The notes under the pieces were generated by a model. That model saw only the letters and a list, made by a program, of their open reading frames with translations. It had not been told where the DNA came from and did not search any database. From NCBI RefSeq assembly GCF_029023785.1, contig NZ_CP118955.1, positions 62,001 to 126,000 on the forward strand: a stretch of DNA of 64,000 bases, read 5' to 3'. Positions 38,550-47,809 of this stretch are shown piece after piece (positions within the stretch are counted from its first letter, which is position 1; each line of letters begins with the position of its first letter). The translations under genes were made by a program, and so were the position numbers. Origin of the DNA: Enterococcus faecium. Its GTDB lineage: Bacteria; Bacillota; Bacilli; Lactobacillales; Enterococcaceae.

Positions 38550-39236
38550 ATGGACAACCAGCTGACAAAAGAACTAAAAGAAAACTATAACATCGTTTTT
38601 CACGATCTAAATTTGCTTGAACAAGCTTTTACCCATTCATCCTATGTGAATGAGCATCGCAATCTGCAATTATCGGATAATGAGCGACTTGAATTTTTAG
38701 GAGATGCCGTTTTAGAACTGATGGTTTCTCAGTATTTATTCCGTTTATATCCTCATTTGCCAGAAGGAAAATTGACAAAAACACGAGCTGCGATCGTTCG
38801 CGAAGACAGCTTGTCGAAATTTGCCAAAGAATGTCACTTTGATCAATATGTTCTGTTGGGCAAGGGAGAAGAGAATTCAGGAGGACGTACGCGACCAGCA
38901 TTGCTTTGCGACCTATTCGAAGCTTTTTTAGGCGCGTTATATCTTGACCAGGGATTCGACACGACCCATGCATTCATCGAAAAAGTGATTTTTCCTAAAG
39001 TCAAAGCAGGTGCTTTTTCACATGAGATGGATCATAAAACAAAACTACAAGAAGTCTTGCAAAAATCAGGTGATGTATCAATCGAATACCGATTGATCAA
39101 TGAAGAAGGTCCAGCTCATGAACGAGTATTTTGGATCGAAGTTTATGTAGATGATCAATTGATTGGCACTGGACAAGGAAAATCGAAAAAATTAGCAGAA
39201 CAAGCTGCGGCGGAAAATGCATTGGCAGCACTGTAA
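38550..39236 (+). CDS. rnc: Ribonuclease III
   Basis: It encodes 228 aa. The catalytic signature ERLEFLGDAVLEL is near residue 45 and the C-terminal double-stranded RNA-binding domain covers about 155-228 (GQGKSKKLAEQAAAENALAA). It cuts rRNA precursors and other double-stranded RNA. ATG at 38550 is 9 nt after AAAGGA; an ATG at 38541 is too close to it. The rnc-smc-ftsY cluster is conserved in Firmicutes. Confidence 0.95.
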   Translation: MDNQLTKELKENYNIVFHDLNLLEQAFTHSSYVNEHRNLQLSDNERLEFLGDAVLELMVSQYLFRLYPHLPEGKLTKTRAAIVREDSLSKFAKECHFDQYVLLGKGEENSGGRTRPALLCDLFEAFLGALYLDQGFDTTHAFIEKVIFPKVKAGAFSHEMDHKTKLQEVLQKSGDVSIEYRLINEEGPAHERVFWIEVYVDDQLIGTGQGKSKKLAEQAAAENALAAL

Positions 39237-39255
39237 AAGTAAGTGAGGGAAAGCT

Positions 39256-42200
39256 TTGTATTTGAAACGAATTGAAATAGCCGGTTTTAAATCATTTGCA
39301 GACAAGACAGTCATTGATTTTGAAAACAGCGTCACAGCAGTGGTTGGACCAAATGGCAGCGGAAAAAGCAATATTACAGAGGCTATCCGCTGGGTATTAG
39401 GAGAACAATCTGCTAAAAGTCTGCGAGGCGGAAAAATGCCGGATATCATCTTTGCCGGTTCCGATACCCGTAAGCAGCTGAATATTGCAGAAGTCACAGT
39501 GATTTTAGACAATAGTGATCATTATCTGCCATTGGAGTACAATGAGATCAGTGTAACCCGCCGTTATCGACGGACTGGGGAAAGCGAGTTTTTCATCAAT
39601 AAACAAAGCTGCAGATTAAAAGATATCCAAGAATTGTTCTTAGATTCTGGATTAGGAAAAGAATCGTTCTCAATCATTTCTCAAGGAAAAGTAGAAGCGA
39701 TTTTCAGTAGTAAACCGGAAGACCGTCGTGGGATCTTTGAAGAAGCAGCTGGTGTCTTGAAATACAAGCAGCGGAAAAAGAAAGCAGAACAGAAGCTTTT
39801 TGAAACAGAAGACAACCTCAGCCGCGTCCAAGACATCATCCACGAATTGGAAGAACAGTTAACTCCTTTGGCCGCCCAGAGTGAGGCAGCAAAGGAGTTT
39901 TTACGGCTAAAAGAAACACTGACTCAAACCGATGTCTCTTTGATGGTTGCCGAAATCAAGACAGCAAAAAAAGATTGGGACAACAAACAAGCACAGCTTG
40001 CGAAATTCAATCTAGAATTAGGCAAACTATCTGAGTCGATCCAAGAACAAGAATCCATTTTGGCGAAGCAGCGTAAAGAAAATGCGCAAGCCGACCGTCT
40101 GATCGAAAAAAATCAGCAAGTATTATTAGATCTTTCGGAAAAACTGAAGCAGACAGAAGGACAAAAAGATGTTTTGCAGGAGCGGACAAAGCATACACAA
40201 AAAAGCTCGCAAGAATATCAAACTTCATTAGCAGAAGCACAAAAAAAGGTTAAACATTTTGAAAAGCTTCAAGAAAGCTTGATGAAAGAAGCAGCAGAAA
40301 AAGAAACAGAGATCCAAAAAGCTGAAGCAAATCTCATAAAAACACAGCAAGAATTAGAAAAATACCAAAAATCAACGAAAGAATTATTGGCAGAATTAAG
40401 AGATCAATATGTTGATTTGATGCAAGAACAAGCAGCTGTAGGAAACGAACTGAAGTATCTAGAACGTCAATATATACAAGAAACAGCAAAAAGCAAGCAG
40501 ACGTTAGCCAAGCAATCGGAAGTAGAAGCATCAGTAGATCGATTGATCTTACAAAAAGAAGAATTGACACAAAAGCAGGCGCAGCTAAAATCATCTTTAA
40601 CTGAAACAAAAGAGAAGTTAGAAATGATCCAACAAAACGGGAAAAAGTTCCAAGAAGCATTAGCAAAAGAACAGCCTAAAATGTATCAATTAATGAATCA
40701 AGTCCAGCAGCTGCGTGCTCGTAAGAAAAGCCTTCAAGAAATCCAAGAAAACTATTTTGGTTTTTACCAAGGGGTACGATTGGTCTTGCAGCATAAACAG
40801 CAGCTTTCGGGTATTGTCGGAGCAGTGGCTGAACTGATCGATGTTCCTGCAGATTTCACGTTAGCTATCGAAACAGCTTTAGGTGGGGCAGCCCAGCATG
40901 TCATCGTTGAAAATGAAAAAGATGCTCGGCAAGCCATCACGTATTTGAAACAGCAAAGAGGAGGAAGAGCAACATTCCTTCCACTGACGACAATCAAACC
41001 AAGACAATTACCGGCTCATATATTGACACAAGCAGCAGCTGTAGAAGGATTTATAGGGATTGCCAGTGAACAAGTCAGTTATCCCGATCAAATCCAAACT
41101 GTGGTTCAAAACCTGCTAGGAACGATCCTTTTAGCCAAAGACTTAACTAGTGCCAATGCAATCGCGCAAACGATCCGCTATCAATATCGAGTGGTTTCCT
41201 TAGAAGGTGATGTGATGAATGCCGGAGGATCCATGACAGGCGGAGCGAATAAACGAGGAAACCAAGGCAGTTTGTTTGTACAAAATCAAGAATTGAAACA
41301 GTTGACTAGTGAATTTGAAGAAGCAGATAAACAACTCCAAGCACAAGAAAAAAAAGTTCAGGAGCTGCAACAAGAAACAGCTCGTATAGCCGAAGAACAA
41401 GAAGTTTTGCGTACACGAGGCGAACAATTACGTTTTGAAGAACAAGAAGCGACAAATCAGCTGCAAAACATCATAAATGAACTTGAACGTTTTGAAAAAG
41501 AAAAGCAAATCTCAACTTTTGAGACACGTGAACTGCAGCAGTTTATCGAAGATTACGAAAAGCAAACGAACGAATTGAAAGACAAACAAACAGATCTTGA
41601 ATCGCAACGACAAAAAATCGACGAAGAAATCAAATCGTTAAGTCAAGAAAGCGACCAGATGGAAGCCAGAAGAGCACAAGTACAAAGTCAAAAAGCACAA
41701 GAACAAGCAGATCTTGCTGTCTTGAAAGAGCAGTTTAATCATCTGCAGATCCAGCTCCGCGGTGCCCGAGTCCAAAAAGCAGAGGCAACCGAACGTCAAG
41801 AAGCGATAGAAAAGCAGTTGGCGACATTGACAGCAGACTTTTCTGATCATGAAGTCACAGAAGAAAGTTTGGAAAAACAAATTAACGAATTATCTGCTCA
41901 GCGAGAAACATTAAAAGCCGAGTTGGCAAAAGCCAAAGAGCAGCGAGATAGAAGGCAAAAGGAGATCGATAAGCTTGAAGCAGTCTTGGCAGAGCGTAAT
42001 CGTGAGCAAAAAGCACGACTGTCGGAACAATCCAAATTAGAAGTCCAAAAAGACCGAGCTGAAATGATTTTAGATAATCATTTGACCTATCTGCAGTCAG
42101 AATATCAGCTGACATTTGAGAAAGCTTCCCAAGACTATCAAGAAACAACCGATATCGAAGACAGTAGAACAAAGGTTTCATCCTTAAAAGAACAGATTGA

Positions 42201-42837
42201 AAAACTGGGACCAGTAAACTTAAATTCAATCGAACAATACGAACAAGTCAGTGAAAGACATACATTCTTAGCAACACAGCGAGATGATCTGTTAGCAGCG
42301 AAAAACCAATTGTTTGAAACGATGGATGAGATGGATGATGAAGTGCGGACAAGATTCAAAGAAGTATTTGAAGCTATCCGTCAAGAATTCAAAATTGTCT
42401 TTCCAAATATGTTTGGCGGCGGTAAAGCTGAATTAGTACTGACAGAACCAACTGATTTGCTGAAAACAGGTATTGAGATTGAAGTACAACCTCCTGGCAA
42501 AAAACTGCAAAGTCTAAGTTTGCTTTCTGGAGGAGAACGAGCACTTACAGCCATCGCGTTGCTCTTTTCCATTATCCGTGTCTGTCCTGTTCCGTTTTGT
42601 ATCTTAGATGAGGTAGAAGCAGCGTTAGATGAAGCCAACGTGAAACGTTTTGGTCGTTACTTGAGCGATTTCCAAGATGACACACAATTTATCGTAGTCA
42701 CACACCGCAAAGGAACGATGGTCGCAGCAGATGTACTGTACGGAGTGACGATGCAGGAATCCGGTGTATCAAAAATCGTTTCTGTACGGATGGAAGATAT
42801 CAATGAAGAGGCGAAAATCAACGAAACGAAAGTGTAG
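39256..42837 (+). CDS. smc: Chromosome segregation protein SMC
   Basis: It encodes 1193 aa from a TTG start with GTGAGGGA upstream. Walker A VVGPNGSGKSNITEA near residue 32. Two long coiled coils (about 165-505 and 670-1010) surround a hinge (about 515-640, with GGSMTGGANKRG at its end). C-terminal signature LSGGERALTAIALLFSI and Walker B FCILDEVEAALDEANV. It compacts and segregates the chromosome with ScpA/ScpB, encoded elsewhere. Confidence 0.97.
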   Translation: MYLKRIEIAGFKSFADKTVIDFENSVTAVVGPNGSGKSNITEAIRWVLGEQSAKSLRGGKMPDIIFAGSDTRKQLNIAEVTVILDNSDHYLPLEYNEISVTRRYRRTGESEFFINKQSCRLKDIQELFLDSGLGKESFSIISQGKVEAIFSSKPEDRRGIFEEAAGVLKYKQRKKKAEQKLFETEDNLSRVQDIIHELEEQLTPLAAQSEAAKEFLRLKETLTQTDVSLMVAEIKTAKKDWDNKQAQLAKFNLELGKLSESIQEQESILAKQRKENAQADRLIEKNQQVLLDLSEKLKQTEGQKDVLQERTKHTQKSSQEYQTSLAEAQKKVKHFEKLQESLMKEAAEKETEIQKAEANLIKTQQELEKYQKSTKELLAELRDQYVDLMQEQAAVGNELKYLERQYIQETAKSKQTLAKQSEVEASVDRLILQKEELTQKQAQLKSSLTETKEKLEMIQQNGKKFQEALAKEQPKMYQLMNQVQQLRARKKSLQEIQENYFGFYQGVRLVLQHKQQLSGIVGAVAELIDVPADFTLAIETALGGAAQHVIVENEKDARQAITYLKQQRGGRATFLPLTTIKPRQLPAHILTQAAAVEGFIGIASEQVSYPDQIQTVVQNLLGTILLAKDLTSANAIAQTIRYQYRVVSLEGDVMNAGGSMTGGANKRGNQGSLFVQNQELKQLTSEFEEADKQLQAQEKKVQELQQETARIAEEQEVLRTRGEQLRFEEQEATNQLQNIINELERFEKEKQISTFETRELQQFIEDYEKQTNELKDKQTDLESQRQKIDEEIKSLSQESDQMEARRAQVQSQKAQEQADLAVLKEQFNHLQIQLRGARVQKAEATERQEAIEKQLATLTADFSDHEVTEESLEKQINELSAQRETLKAELAKAKEQRDRRQKEIDKLEAVLAERNREQKARLSEQSKLEVQKDRAEMILDNHLTYLQSEYQLTFEKASQDYQETTDIEDSRTKVSSLKEQIEKLGPVNLNSIEQYEQVSERHTFLATQRDDLLAAKNQLFETMDEMDDEVRTRFKEVFEAIRQEFKIVFPNMFGGGKAELVLTEPTDLLKTGIEIEVQPPGKKLQSLSLLSGGERALTAIALLFSIIRVCPVPFCILDEVEAALDEANVKRFGRYLSDFQDDTQFIVVTHRKGTMVAADVLYGVTMQESGVSKIVSVRMEDINEEAKINETKV

Positions 42838-42845
42838 GAACGAAA

Positions 42846-43655
42846 ATGATCAAATTAGTAGCAATCGATTTGGACGGTACATTATTAAATGAACAAAAGC
42901 TGATTTCAGATGAGAATAAACAAGCATTAGCACAAGCAAAACAGCAAGGGGTCAAGATCGTTCTATGTACAGGACGCCCCTTAGCTGCGATGGCGCATTA
43001 TCTGCAAGAATTAGGACTGGTAGATGAAGGTGACTACAGCATCACTTTCAACGGCGGTTTGGTACAAAAAAATGATACTGGTGAAATCATGGAAAAGAAA
43101 GTGATGGAAGTATCAGATATCCAACGCTTATACAAACTGGCTCAGCAATTGGATCTGCCACTAGATGTTTTGTCTGACAATGTGGTTTTACAGCTGCCTA
43201 GTGCCCCAAGGAAGCAATCCTTGTACAATGTGTTGAATAAGCTGCTGCAATTCCAACCAGCGGATATAAGCGATATTACAGATGAATTTGTGCTTAATAA
43301 GGCAGTAATCGCTTATGACCAAGAAGAATTAGATCCTAAAATCAAAGAAATACCAGCAGAATTCCATGAAATGTATGAGATCATCAAAACGAGAAGTATG
43401 CTTTTGGAATTTATGCCAAAAGGTGTTACAAAAGCTTATGGTATTTCTTTATTGGCAAAAGATCTTGGTTTGAAACAAGAAGAAATCATGGCAATCGGTG
43501 ATGAAGAAAATGATTTACCGATGATCCAATATGCTGGACTAGGCGTAGCGATGGAGAATGCTGTGCCTTTCGTCAAAGAAGCAGCAGATTTCGTGACAGC
43601 CAGCAATGAAGAAAATGGCGTAGCCAAAGTGATCCAAAAATTTGTATTAGAGTAG
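42846..43655 (+). CDS. Cof-type HAD phosphatase (YidA-like)
   Basis: It encodes 269 aa with the HAD motif DLDGTLL at residues 8-14, motif II CTGRP near 41, and IGDEENDLPMIQYAGLGVAM as motif IV. The cap domain in the middle is type C2B. Members remove phosphate from sugar phosphates and related compounds; the substrate cannot be read here. It lies 8 nt after smc and 11 nt before ftsY, so it is cotranscribed. Confidence 0.92.
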   Translation: MIKLVAIDLDGTLLNEQKLISDENKQALAQAKQQGVKIVLCTGRPLAAMAHYLQELGLVDEGDYSITFNGGLVQKNDTGEIMEKKVMEVSDIQRLYKLAQQLDLPLDVLSDNVVLQLPSAPRKQSLYNVLNKLLQFQPADISDITDEFVLNKAVIAYDQEELDPKIKEIPAEFHEMYEIIKTRSMLLEFMPKGVTKAYGISLLAKDLGLKQEEIMAIGDEENDLPMIQYAGLGVAMENAVPFVKEAADFVTASNEENGVAKVIQKFVLE

Positions 43656-43666
43656 GGGGGAGTCAA

Positions 43667-44665
43667 ATGGGATTTTTTGATAAAATCAAGCGTGCTTTTA
43701 CTGGCGAAGAGAAAACAGAAGAAGTTGAAGTACAGGAGAAGTACGACAAGGGTTTAGAAAAGACGCGTAAAACATTTGGTGAACGGATGAATGAGTTGTT
43801 TGCCAATTTTCGAACAGTCGATGAAGACTTTTTTGAAGAATTAGAAGAAACACTTATCGGTGCAGATGTAGGTTTTGAAACAGCGATACGAATCACCGAA
43901 GCATTACGTCAAGAAGTGAAACTCAGAAATGCGAAAAAATCGGCAGAAGTCCAAAATGCGATCATCGAGAAACTTGTGGATCTCTATGAAGCGGAAGGAA
44001 TTAATGAAGTAAATGAACTAAATATCCAAGAAGACGGACTAACAGTTATTTTGTTTGTCGGTGTTAATGGTGTAGGGAAAACAACAAGTATTGGTAAACT
44101 TGCCCATCAGTTCAAAAACGAAGGTAAAAAAGTATTGATGGCAGCAGCAGATACCTTCCGCGCTGGAGCAATCGACCAGTTAGTTGTCTGGGGCGAACGC
44201 GCTGGTGTTGAAGTTGTTCGTGGCAATGCAGGCGGCGATCCAGCAGCTGTCGTATTCGATGCTTTGGAAAAAGCAAAGACAGAGCAGGCAGATGTTTTAC
44301 TAGTTGATACTGCAGGCCGACTGCAAAATAAAGTGAACTTGATGAACGAATTAGAAAAAATAAAACGAGTAATCCAGCGGGAATTACCAGAAGCACCCCA
44401 AGAAACACTTCTTGTACTAGATGCAACCACTGGTCAAAACGCGATGGTTCAAGCAAAACAATTCAAAGAAACAACAGATGTGACCGGTCTTGTTTTGACA
44501 AAATTAGATGGTACAGCAAAGGGCGGTATCGTACTTGCTATCCGTAATGAATTGCATTTACCAGTGAAATTGGTCGGTCTTGGTGAAGGAATCGATGACT
44601 TGGAGCCGTTTGATCCAAATGATTTTGTCGTTGGATTGTTCAAAGGATTACTAAAAGAAGAATAA
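43667..44665 (+). CDS. ftsY: Signal recognition particle receptor FtsY
   Basis: It encodes 332 aa: an acidic N-terminal A region (about 1-35), N domain, and SRP-GTPase G domain with GVNGVGKTTSIGKL near 131, DTFRAGAIDQL, DTAGRLQNK, TKLDGTAKGG, and GLGEGIDDLEPF. It receives SRP-ribosome complexes at the membrane. AGGGGGGAG upstream. Confidence 0.96.
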   Translation: MGFFDKIKRAFTGEEKTEEVEVQEKYDKGLEKTRKTFGERMNELFANFRTVDEDFFEELEETLIGADVGFETAIRITEALRQEVKLRNAKKSAEVQNAIIEKLVDLYEAEGINEVNELNIQEDGLTVILFVGVNGVGKTTSIGKLAHQFKNEGKKVLMAAADTFRAGAIDQLVVWGERAGVEVVRGNAGGDPAAVVFDALEKAKTEQADVLLVDTAGRLQNKVNLMNELEKIKRVIQRELPEAPQETLLVLDATTGQNAMVQAKQFKETTDVTGLVLTKLDGTAKGGIVLAIRNELHLPVKLVGLGEGIDDLEPFDPNDFVVGLFKGLLKEE

Positions 44666-44680
44666 CCCATGTCTAAAAAG

Positions 44681-44720
44681 CAGGAGCTGTGACAAAAGTT
44701 GCAGCTCCTTGTTTGAATGA
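44681..44720 (+). terminator. Probable terminator after ftsY
   Basis: AGGAGCTG at 44682-44689 pairs with CAGCTCCT at 44702-44709. The T-rich tail (TGTTTGAATGATTGTTTTT) is interrupted, so it is a modest terminator. Confidence 0.6.
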
Positions 44721-44851
44721 TTGTTTTTAACATAGCTGTGTTTTTGATGCCTTCATTTTTATACTTATTTGTAAGCGGTTCTCAAACAATTTCGTTCTTT
44801 TTCTTAGACTTTTTGATTATAATTAGATTCATATGAATTGGAGGTCACTTA

Positions 44852-47119
44852 ATGATGAATTTTAAGCAATTATTATTGCATGTCAATGCGCGCCCTTTTA
44901 TCGACCAAGCTCGATTTGGTATAGAACGGGAAGGACAGCGGGTTGATCTTGCAGGAAATCTAGCAAAAACCGATCATCCAGCAATCTTTGGCGATCGATC
45001 CTATCACCCCTATATCCAAACAGATTTTAGCGAAACACAGACAGAGATGATCACTCCTGTTACCGATTCTATTCCCGAATTATTTCAGTATCTCGCTGCT
45101 GTTTATGATGTGACTGCTCGTTCTATACCGAAAGAAGAGATGATCTGGCCATTAAGTATGCCACCTGCCTTACCGGAAAAAGACGAAGCGATCATTATTG
45201 CAAAATTAAAAAATTTCGAAGATGTCTTGTATCGACGTTATTTAGCAAAAGAATACGGGAAGCGAAAACAGATGGTAAGCGGTATCCATTTCAATTTTGA
45301 ATTTGGCGATGAGTTGCTAAGAACATTGTTCAGCCATCAGGAAGAATTTCAAGATTTTTCCGAATTCAAAACAGAACTTTATTTGAAAACGGCGAGAAAC
45401 TTTATGCGCTATCGCTGGATGATCACTTATTTATTCGGTGCTTCACCAATGAGTGAGAAGAACTACTTTTTAGATGAATCACATCCGCAAGAACCTGTTC
45501 GCAGTATTCGTAACAGTGCGCTGGGCTATACGAATCATCCAAATGTGAAAGTTTCCTATGCTTCTATGAAACAGTATTTAGCAGATATCGAGCGAATGAT
45601 CGAAGAAGGGAAACTTTCGGAGGAGAAAGAATTTTATACACCGCTTCGTTTCCGAGGCGGAAAGAAAGTCGCAGATTTAGCAACAACAGGTGTTCGTTAT
45701 ATTGAATTGCGGAATATCGATTTGAATCCTTATGCAAGATTGGGTATCAATCCAGAGCAAGTTCGGTTCTTACAATTATTCCTGATGTACATGTTATGGA
45801 CAGAAGAAAAAGAAGACTGTGACCAATGGGTAGCAGAAGGTACGACTCGAAATAACAAAGTAGCACTAGAACAACCATCAGATCAAACAGAATTTCATCA
45901 AGAAGGTAGAGAAATTCTTGAAGGGATGAAGCAAATGCTGGTTGAATTGGATTGGTTGGATTCTCTTTATTTAGTAGAGGAAGCATTGACTCAAATGGAT
46001 CATCCTGAACAAACGTTAGCAGCGAAACTCTATCAAGAAGCACAGCTATCGAGTCAGCAAGAAGTTGCTGTGGCATTGGGACATCAATATTATAAAGAAA
46101 GCCATGAACGTCCCTATCAGTTGGCCGGTTTTCGCGAAATGGAACTTTCTACTCAGATATTTATGTTCGATGCCATCCAAAAAGGTGTCCAAGTCAAAGT
46201 ATTAGATGAGTCGGATCAATTTTTGCGTCTGCAATTCCAAGACCATGTAGAATATGTGAAAAATGCAAACATGACAAGTAAGGACAGCTATATCGTCCCA
46301 CTTATCATGGAAAACAAAACAGTAACGAAAAAAGTCTTAAAAGAAGCTGGGTTCCGGGTACCAGGAGGCGCAGAATTTTCATCCATGGAAGAAGCGGTAA
46401 AAGCTTATCCGAGATTTGCCGAGCAGGCATTTGTGATCAAACCTAAATCAACCAATTACGGGTTAGGTATCACGATTTTCAAGGAAGGAGCTAGTCTGGA
46501 AGATTATCAAGCAGGTTTAGCCATTGCTTTTCGTGAAGACAGTTCGGTTTTAGTAGAAGAATTTATGCCGGGAACGGAATATCGTTTCTTTGTGATCGAC
46601 GGAGAAGTCCAAGCCATCATGTTGCGAGTCCCTGCTAATGTTATTGGTGACGGTATCCGAACAGTGAAAGAACTTGTTGAAGAAAAAAATAGTGACCCTT
46701 TGCGTGGAACGAATCATCGTGCACCTTTAGAATTGATCCAATTAGGTGAATTAGAACAATTGATGTTGAAAGAACAAGGGTTGACGATCGAATCAGTTCC
46801 CCAAGCCAATCAAATTGTTTATCTAAGGGAGAACTCAAATATCAGTACAGGTGGTGATTCGATCGATATGACTGATGAATTTTCTGAAGCTTACAAAAAA
46901 ATCGCCGTTTCTGCGGTAGAAGCACTAGGAGCTAAGATTAGTGGTATCGATTTGATTATACCAGATAAAGAAATCGATCCTACAACTGATAAAAAAGCAT
47001 ATGGGATCATCGAAGCAAATTTCAATCCAGCCATGCATATGCATGTTTATCCCTTTGCAGGAAAAGGCAGAAGATTGACGATGAATGTATTGAAATTGTT
47101 ATATCCTGAAGTATTTTAA
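44852..47119 (+). CDS. gshF: Bifunctional glutamate-cysteine ligase/glutathione synthetase GshF
   Basis: It encodes 755 aa, fusing a gamma-glutamylcysteine ligase (about 1-440; RFGIEREGQRVDL is near the start) to an ATP-grasp glutathione synthetase (about 485-755; FVIKPKSTNYGLGITIFKEG and the C-terminal GIIEANFNPAMHMHVYPF). It makes glutathione from Glu, Cys and Gly in one protein, known from enterococci, listeriae and some streptococci. GGAGG lies 7 nt before the first of two adjacent ATGs. TATAAT at 44818-44823 is a likely -10 box with a weak -35. Confidence 0.95.
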   Translation: MMNFKQLLLHVNARPFIDQARFGIEREGQRVDLAGNLAKTDHPAIFGDRSYHPYIQTDFSETQTEMITPVTDSIPELFQYLAAVYDVTARSIPKEEMIWPLSMPPALPEKDEAIIIAKLKNFEDVLYRRYLAKEYGKRKQMVSGIHFNFEFGDELLRTLFSHQEEFQDFSEFKTELYLKTARNFMRYRWMITYLFGASPMSEKNYFLDESHPQEPVRSIRNSALGYTNHPNVKVSYASMKQYLADIERMIEEGKLSEEKEFYTPLRFRGGKKVADLATTGVRYIELRNIDLNPYARLGINPEQVRFLQLFLMYMLWTEEKEDCDQWVAEGTTRNNKVALEQPSDQTEFHQEGREILEGMKQMLVELDWLDSLYLVEEALTQMDHPEQTLAAKLYQEAQLSSQQEVAVALGHQYYKESHERPYQLAGFREMELSTQIFMFDAIQKGVQVKVLDESDQFLRLQFQDHVEYVKNANMTSKDSYIVPLIMENKTVTKKVLKEAGFRVPGGAEFSSMEEAVKAYPRFAEQAFVIKPKSTNYGLGITIFKEGASLEDYQAGLAIAFREDSSVLVEEFMPGTEYRFFVIDGEVQAIMLRVPANVIGDGIRTVKELVEEKNSDPLRGTNHRAPLELIQLGELEQLMLKEQGLTIESVPQANQIVYLRENSNISTGGDSIDMTDEFSEAYKKIAVSAVEALGAKISGIDLIIPDKEIDPTTDKKAYGIIEANFNPAMHMHVYPFAGKGRRLTMNVLKLLYPEVF

Positions 47120-47121
47120 AA

Positions 47122-47177
47122 GAAAAAGCTTTTGACAGATTGTCCTATTTGATGTCAATCTGATCAAAAGCTTTTTT
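47122..47177. terminator. Bidirectional terminator between gshF and yueI
   Basis: GAAAAAGCTTTTGA at 47122-47135 pairs with TCAAAAGCTTTTTT at 47164-47177. CAGATTG/CAATCTG extends the stem inward. A and T runs at both ends serve gshF from the left and yueI from the right. Confidence 0.9.
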
Positions 47178-47206
47178 GCATGTAAAAATTTATGTGTTTT
47201 TTCGTT

Positions 47207-47659
47207 TTAAAATAAACGATCCCAGAAGCTTTTTTTCTTTTTTGGTTTTTCTTTTTCAACTGGCGAAGAGTTTTCTTCTGGGTATTTTTTTTCGATATCA
47301 ATCACAGGTTCATTTACTGCTTCTTTTGCTGTTAAGAGCAATCCGAATTCCTCAGGATTTGCAGTGACGTAATCGTTGACTACAGTAAATCGGCTATTGT
47401 TTTTCGTTGCTAGCTGGATATATTGGTTTTGGACAGAAAGGGGTAGAGCCCCATTCAAGAGTATGGAAGCATCTGGATGTTTTTTGAGTTCTTTTAAAAA
47501 GTTTTCTTTGTTTTTTGGTTGGATCATTTCAGCAACAGTCATACTAAGATAGCAGCGTTCCCTGAATGTCCCTAAATATTTATGCTGTTCTTCAGGGTTC
47601 ACTAAAGGTGTACCATAAAGTCCCTTATCCAAATGGCTTTTTACATCATCTTGTGCCAT
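47207..47659 (-). CDS. yueI: YueI-family protein
   Basis: It encodes 150 aa, MAQDDVKSHLDKGLYGTPLV onward, including RTFRER-like GTFRERCYLSMTVAEM. This DUF1694 family is known from Bacillus YueI; its role is unknown. The C-terminus is Lys-rich (EKPKKKKSFWDRLF). ATG at 47659 has AAGGAGGG upstream; the frame is open 44 codons further but lies in the promoter region. Confidence 0.88.
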   Translation of the reverse strand: MAQDDVKSHLDKGLYGTPLVNPEEQHKYLGTFRERCYLSMTVAEMIQPKNKENFLKELKKHPDASILLNGALPLSVQNQYIQLATKNNSRFTVVNDYVTANPEEFGLLLTAKEAVNEPVIDIEKKYPEENSSPVEKEKPKKKKSFWDRLF

Positions 47660-47696
47660 AAAAAATACCCTCCTTCTTCTCTTTGTCTTTCTTACG

Positions 47697-47725
47697 ATTA
47701 TAGCATATTCCCAATAATACCTAAA
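47697..47725 (-). promoter_or_regulatory. Promoter of yueI
   Basis: On the reverse strand an extended -10, TGCTATAAT, has TATAAT at 47702-47697 and a weak TTTAGG -35 17 bases upstream (47725-47720). Confidence 0.65.
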
Positions 47726-47741
47726 ACATATGAAAAAGCGG

Positions 47742-47770
47742 TTGCTTTTGTTCAACGATTCACTTAAAAT
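47742..47770 (+). promoter_or_regulatory. Promoter of the ferric-siderophore transport operon
   Basis: TTGCTT at 47742-47747 and TAAAAT at 47765-47770 are 17 bases apart. The Fur-type operator starts right at the -10 end. Confidence 0.75.
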
Positions 47771-47790
47771 AAGAATGAAAATCATTCTCA
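47770..47790. promoter_or_regulatory. Fur-box operator
   Basis: The reverse complement of 47776-47790 is TGAGAATGATTTTCA, 13 of 15 matches to the 7-1-7 Fur box TGATAATNATTATCA. GAATGA/TCATTC at 47773-47787 is the inner inverted repeat. Position over the transcription start implies iron-dependent repression of the downstream operon. Confidence 0.82.
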
Positions 47791-47809
47791 ATTAGAAAAG
47801 GTGGATTGG

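Noticed and set aside
44769..44783. cre site upstream of gshF
   Set aside because: TGTAAGCGGTTCTCA matches only the left half of the consensus.
47660..47791. 44-codon N-terminal extension of yueI
   Set aside because: It crosses the yueI promoter and the Fur-boxed divergent promoter; the ATG at 47659 has a strong ribosome binding site.
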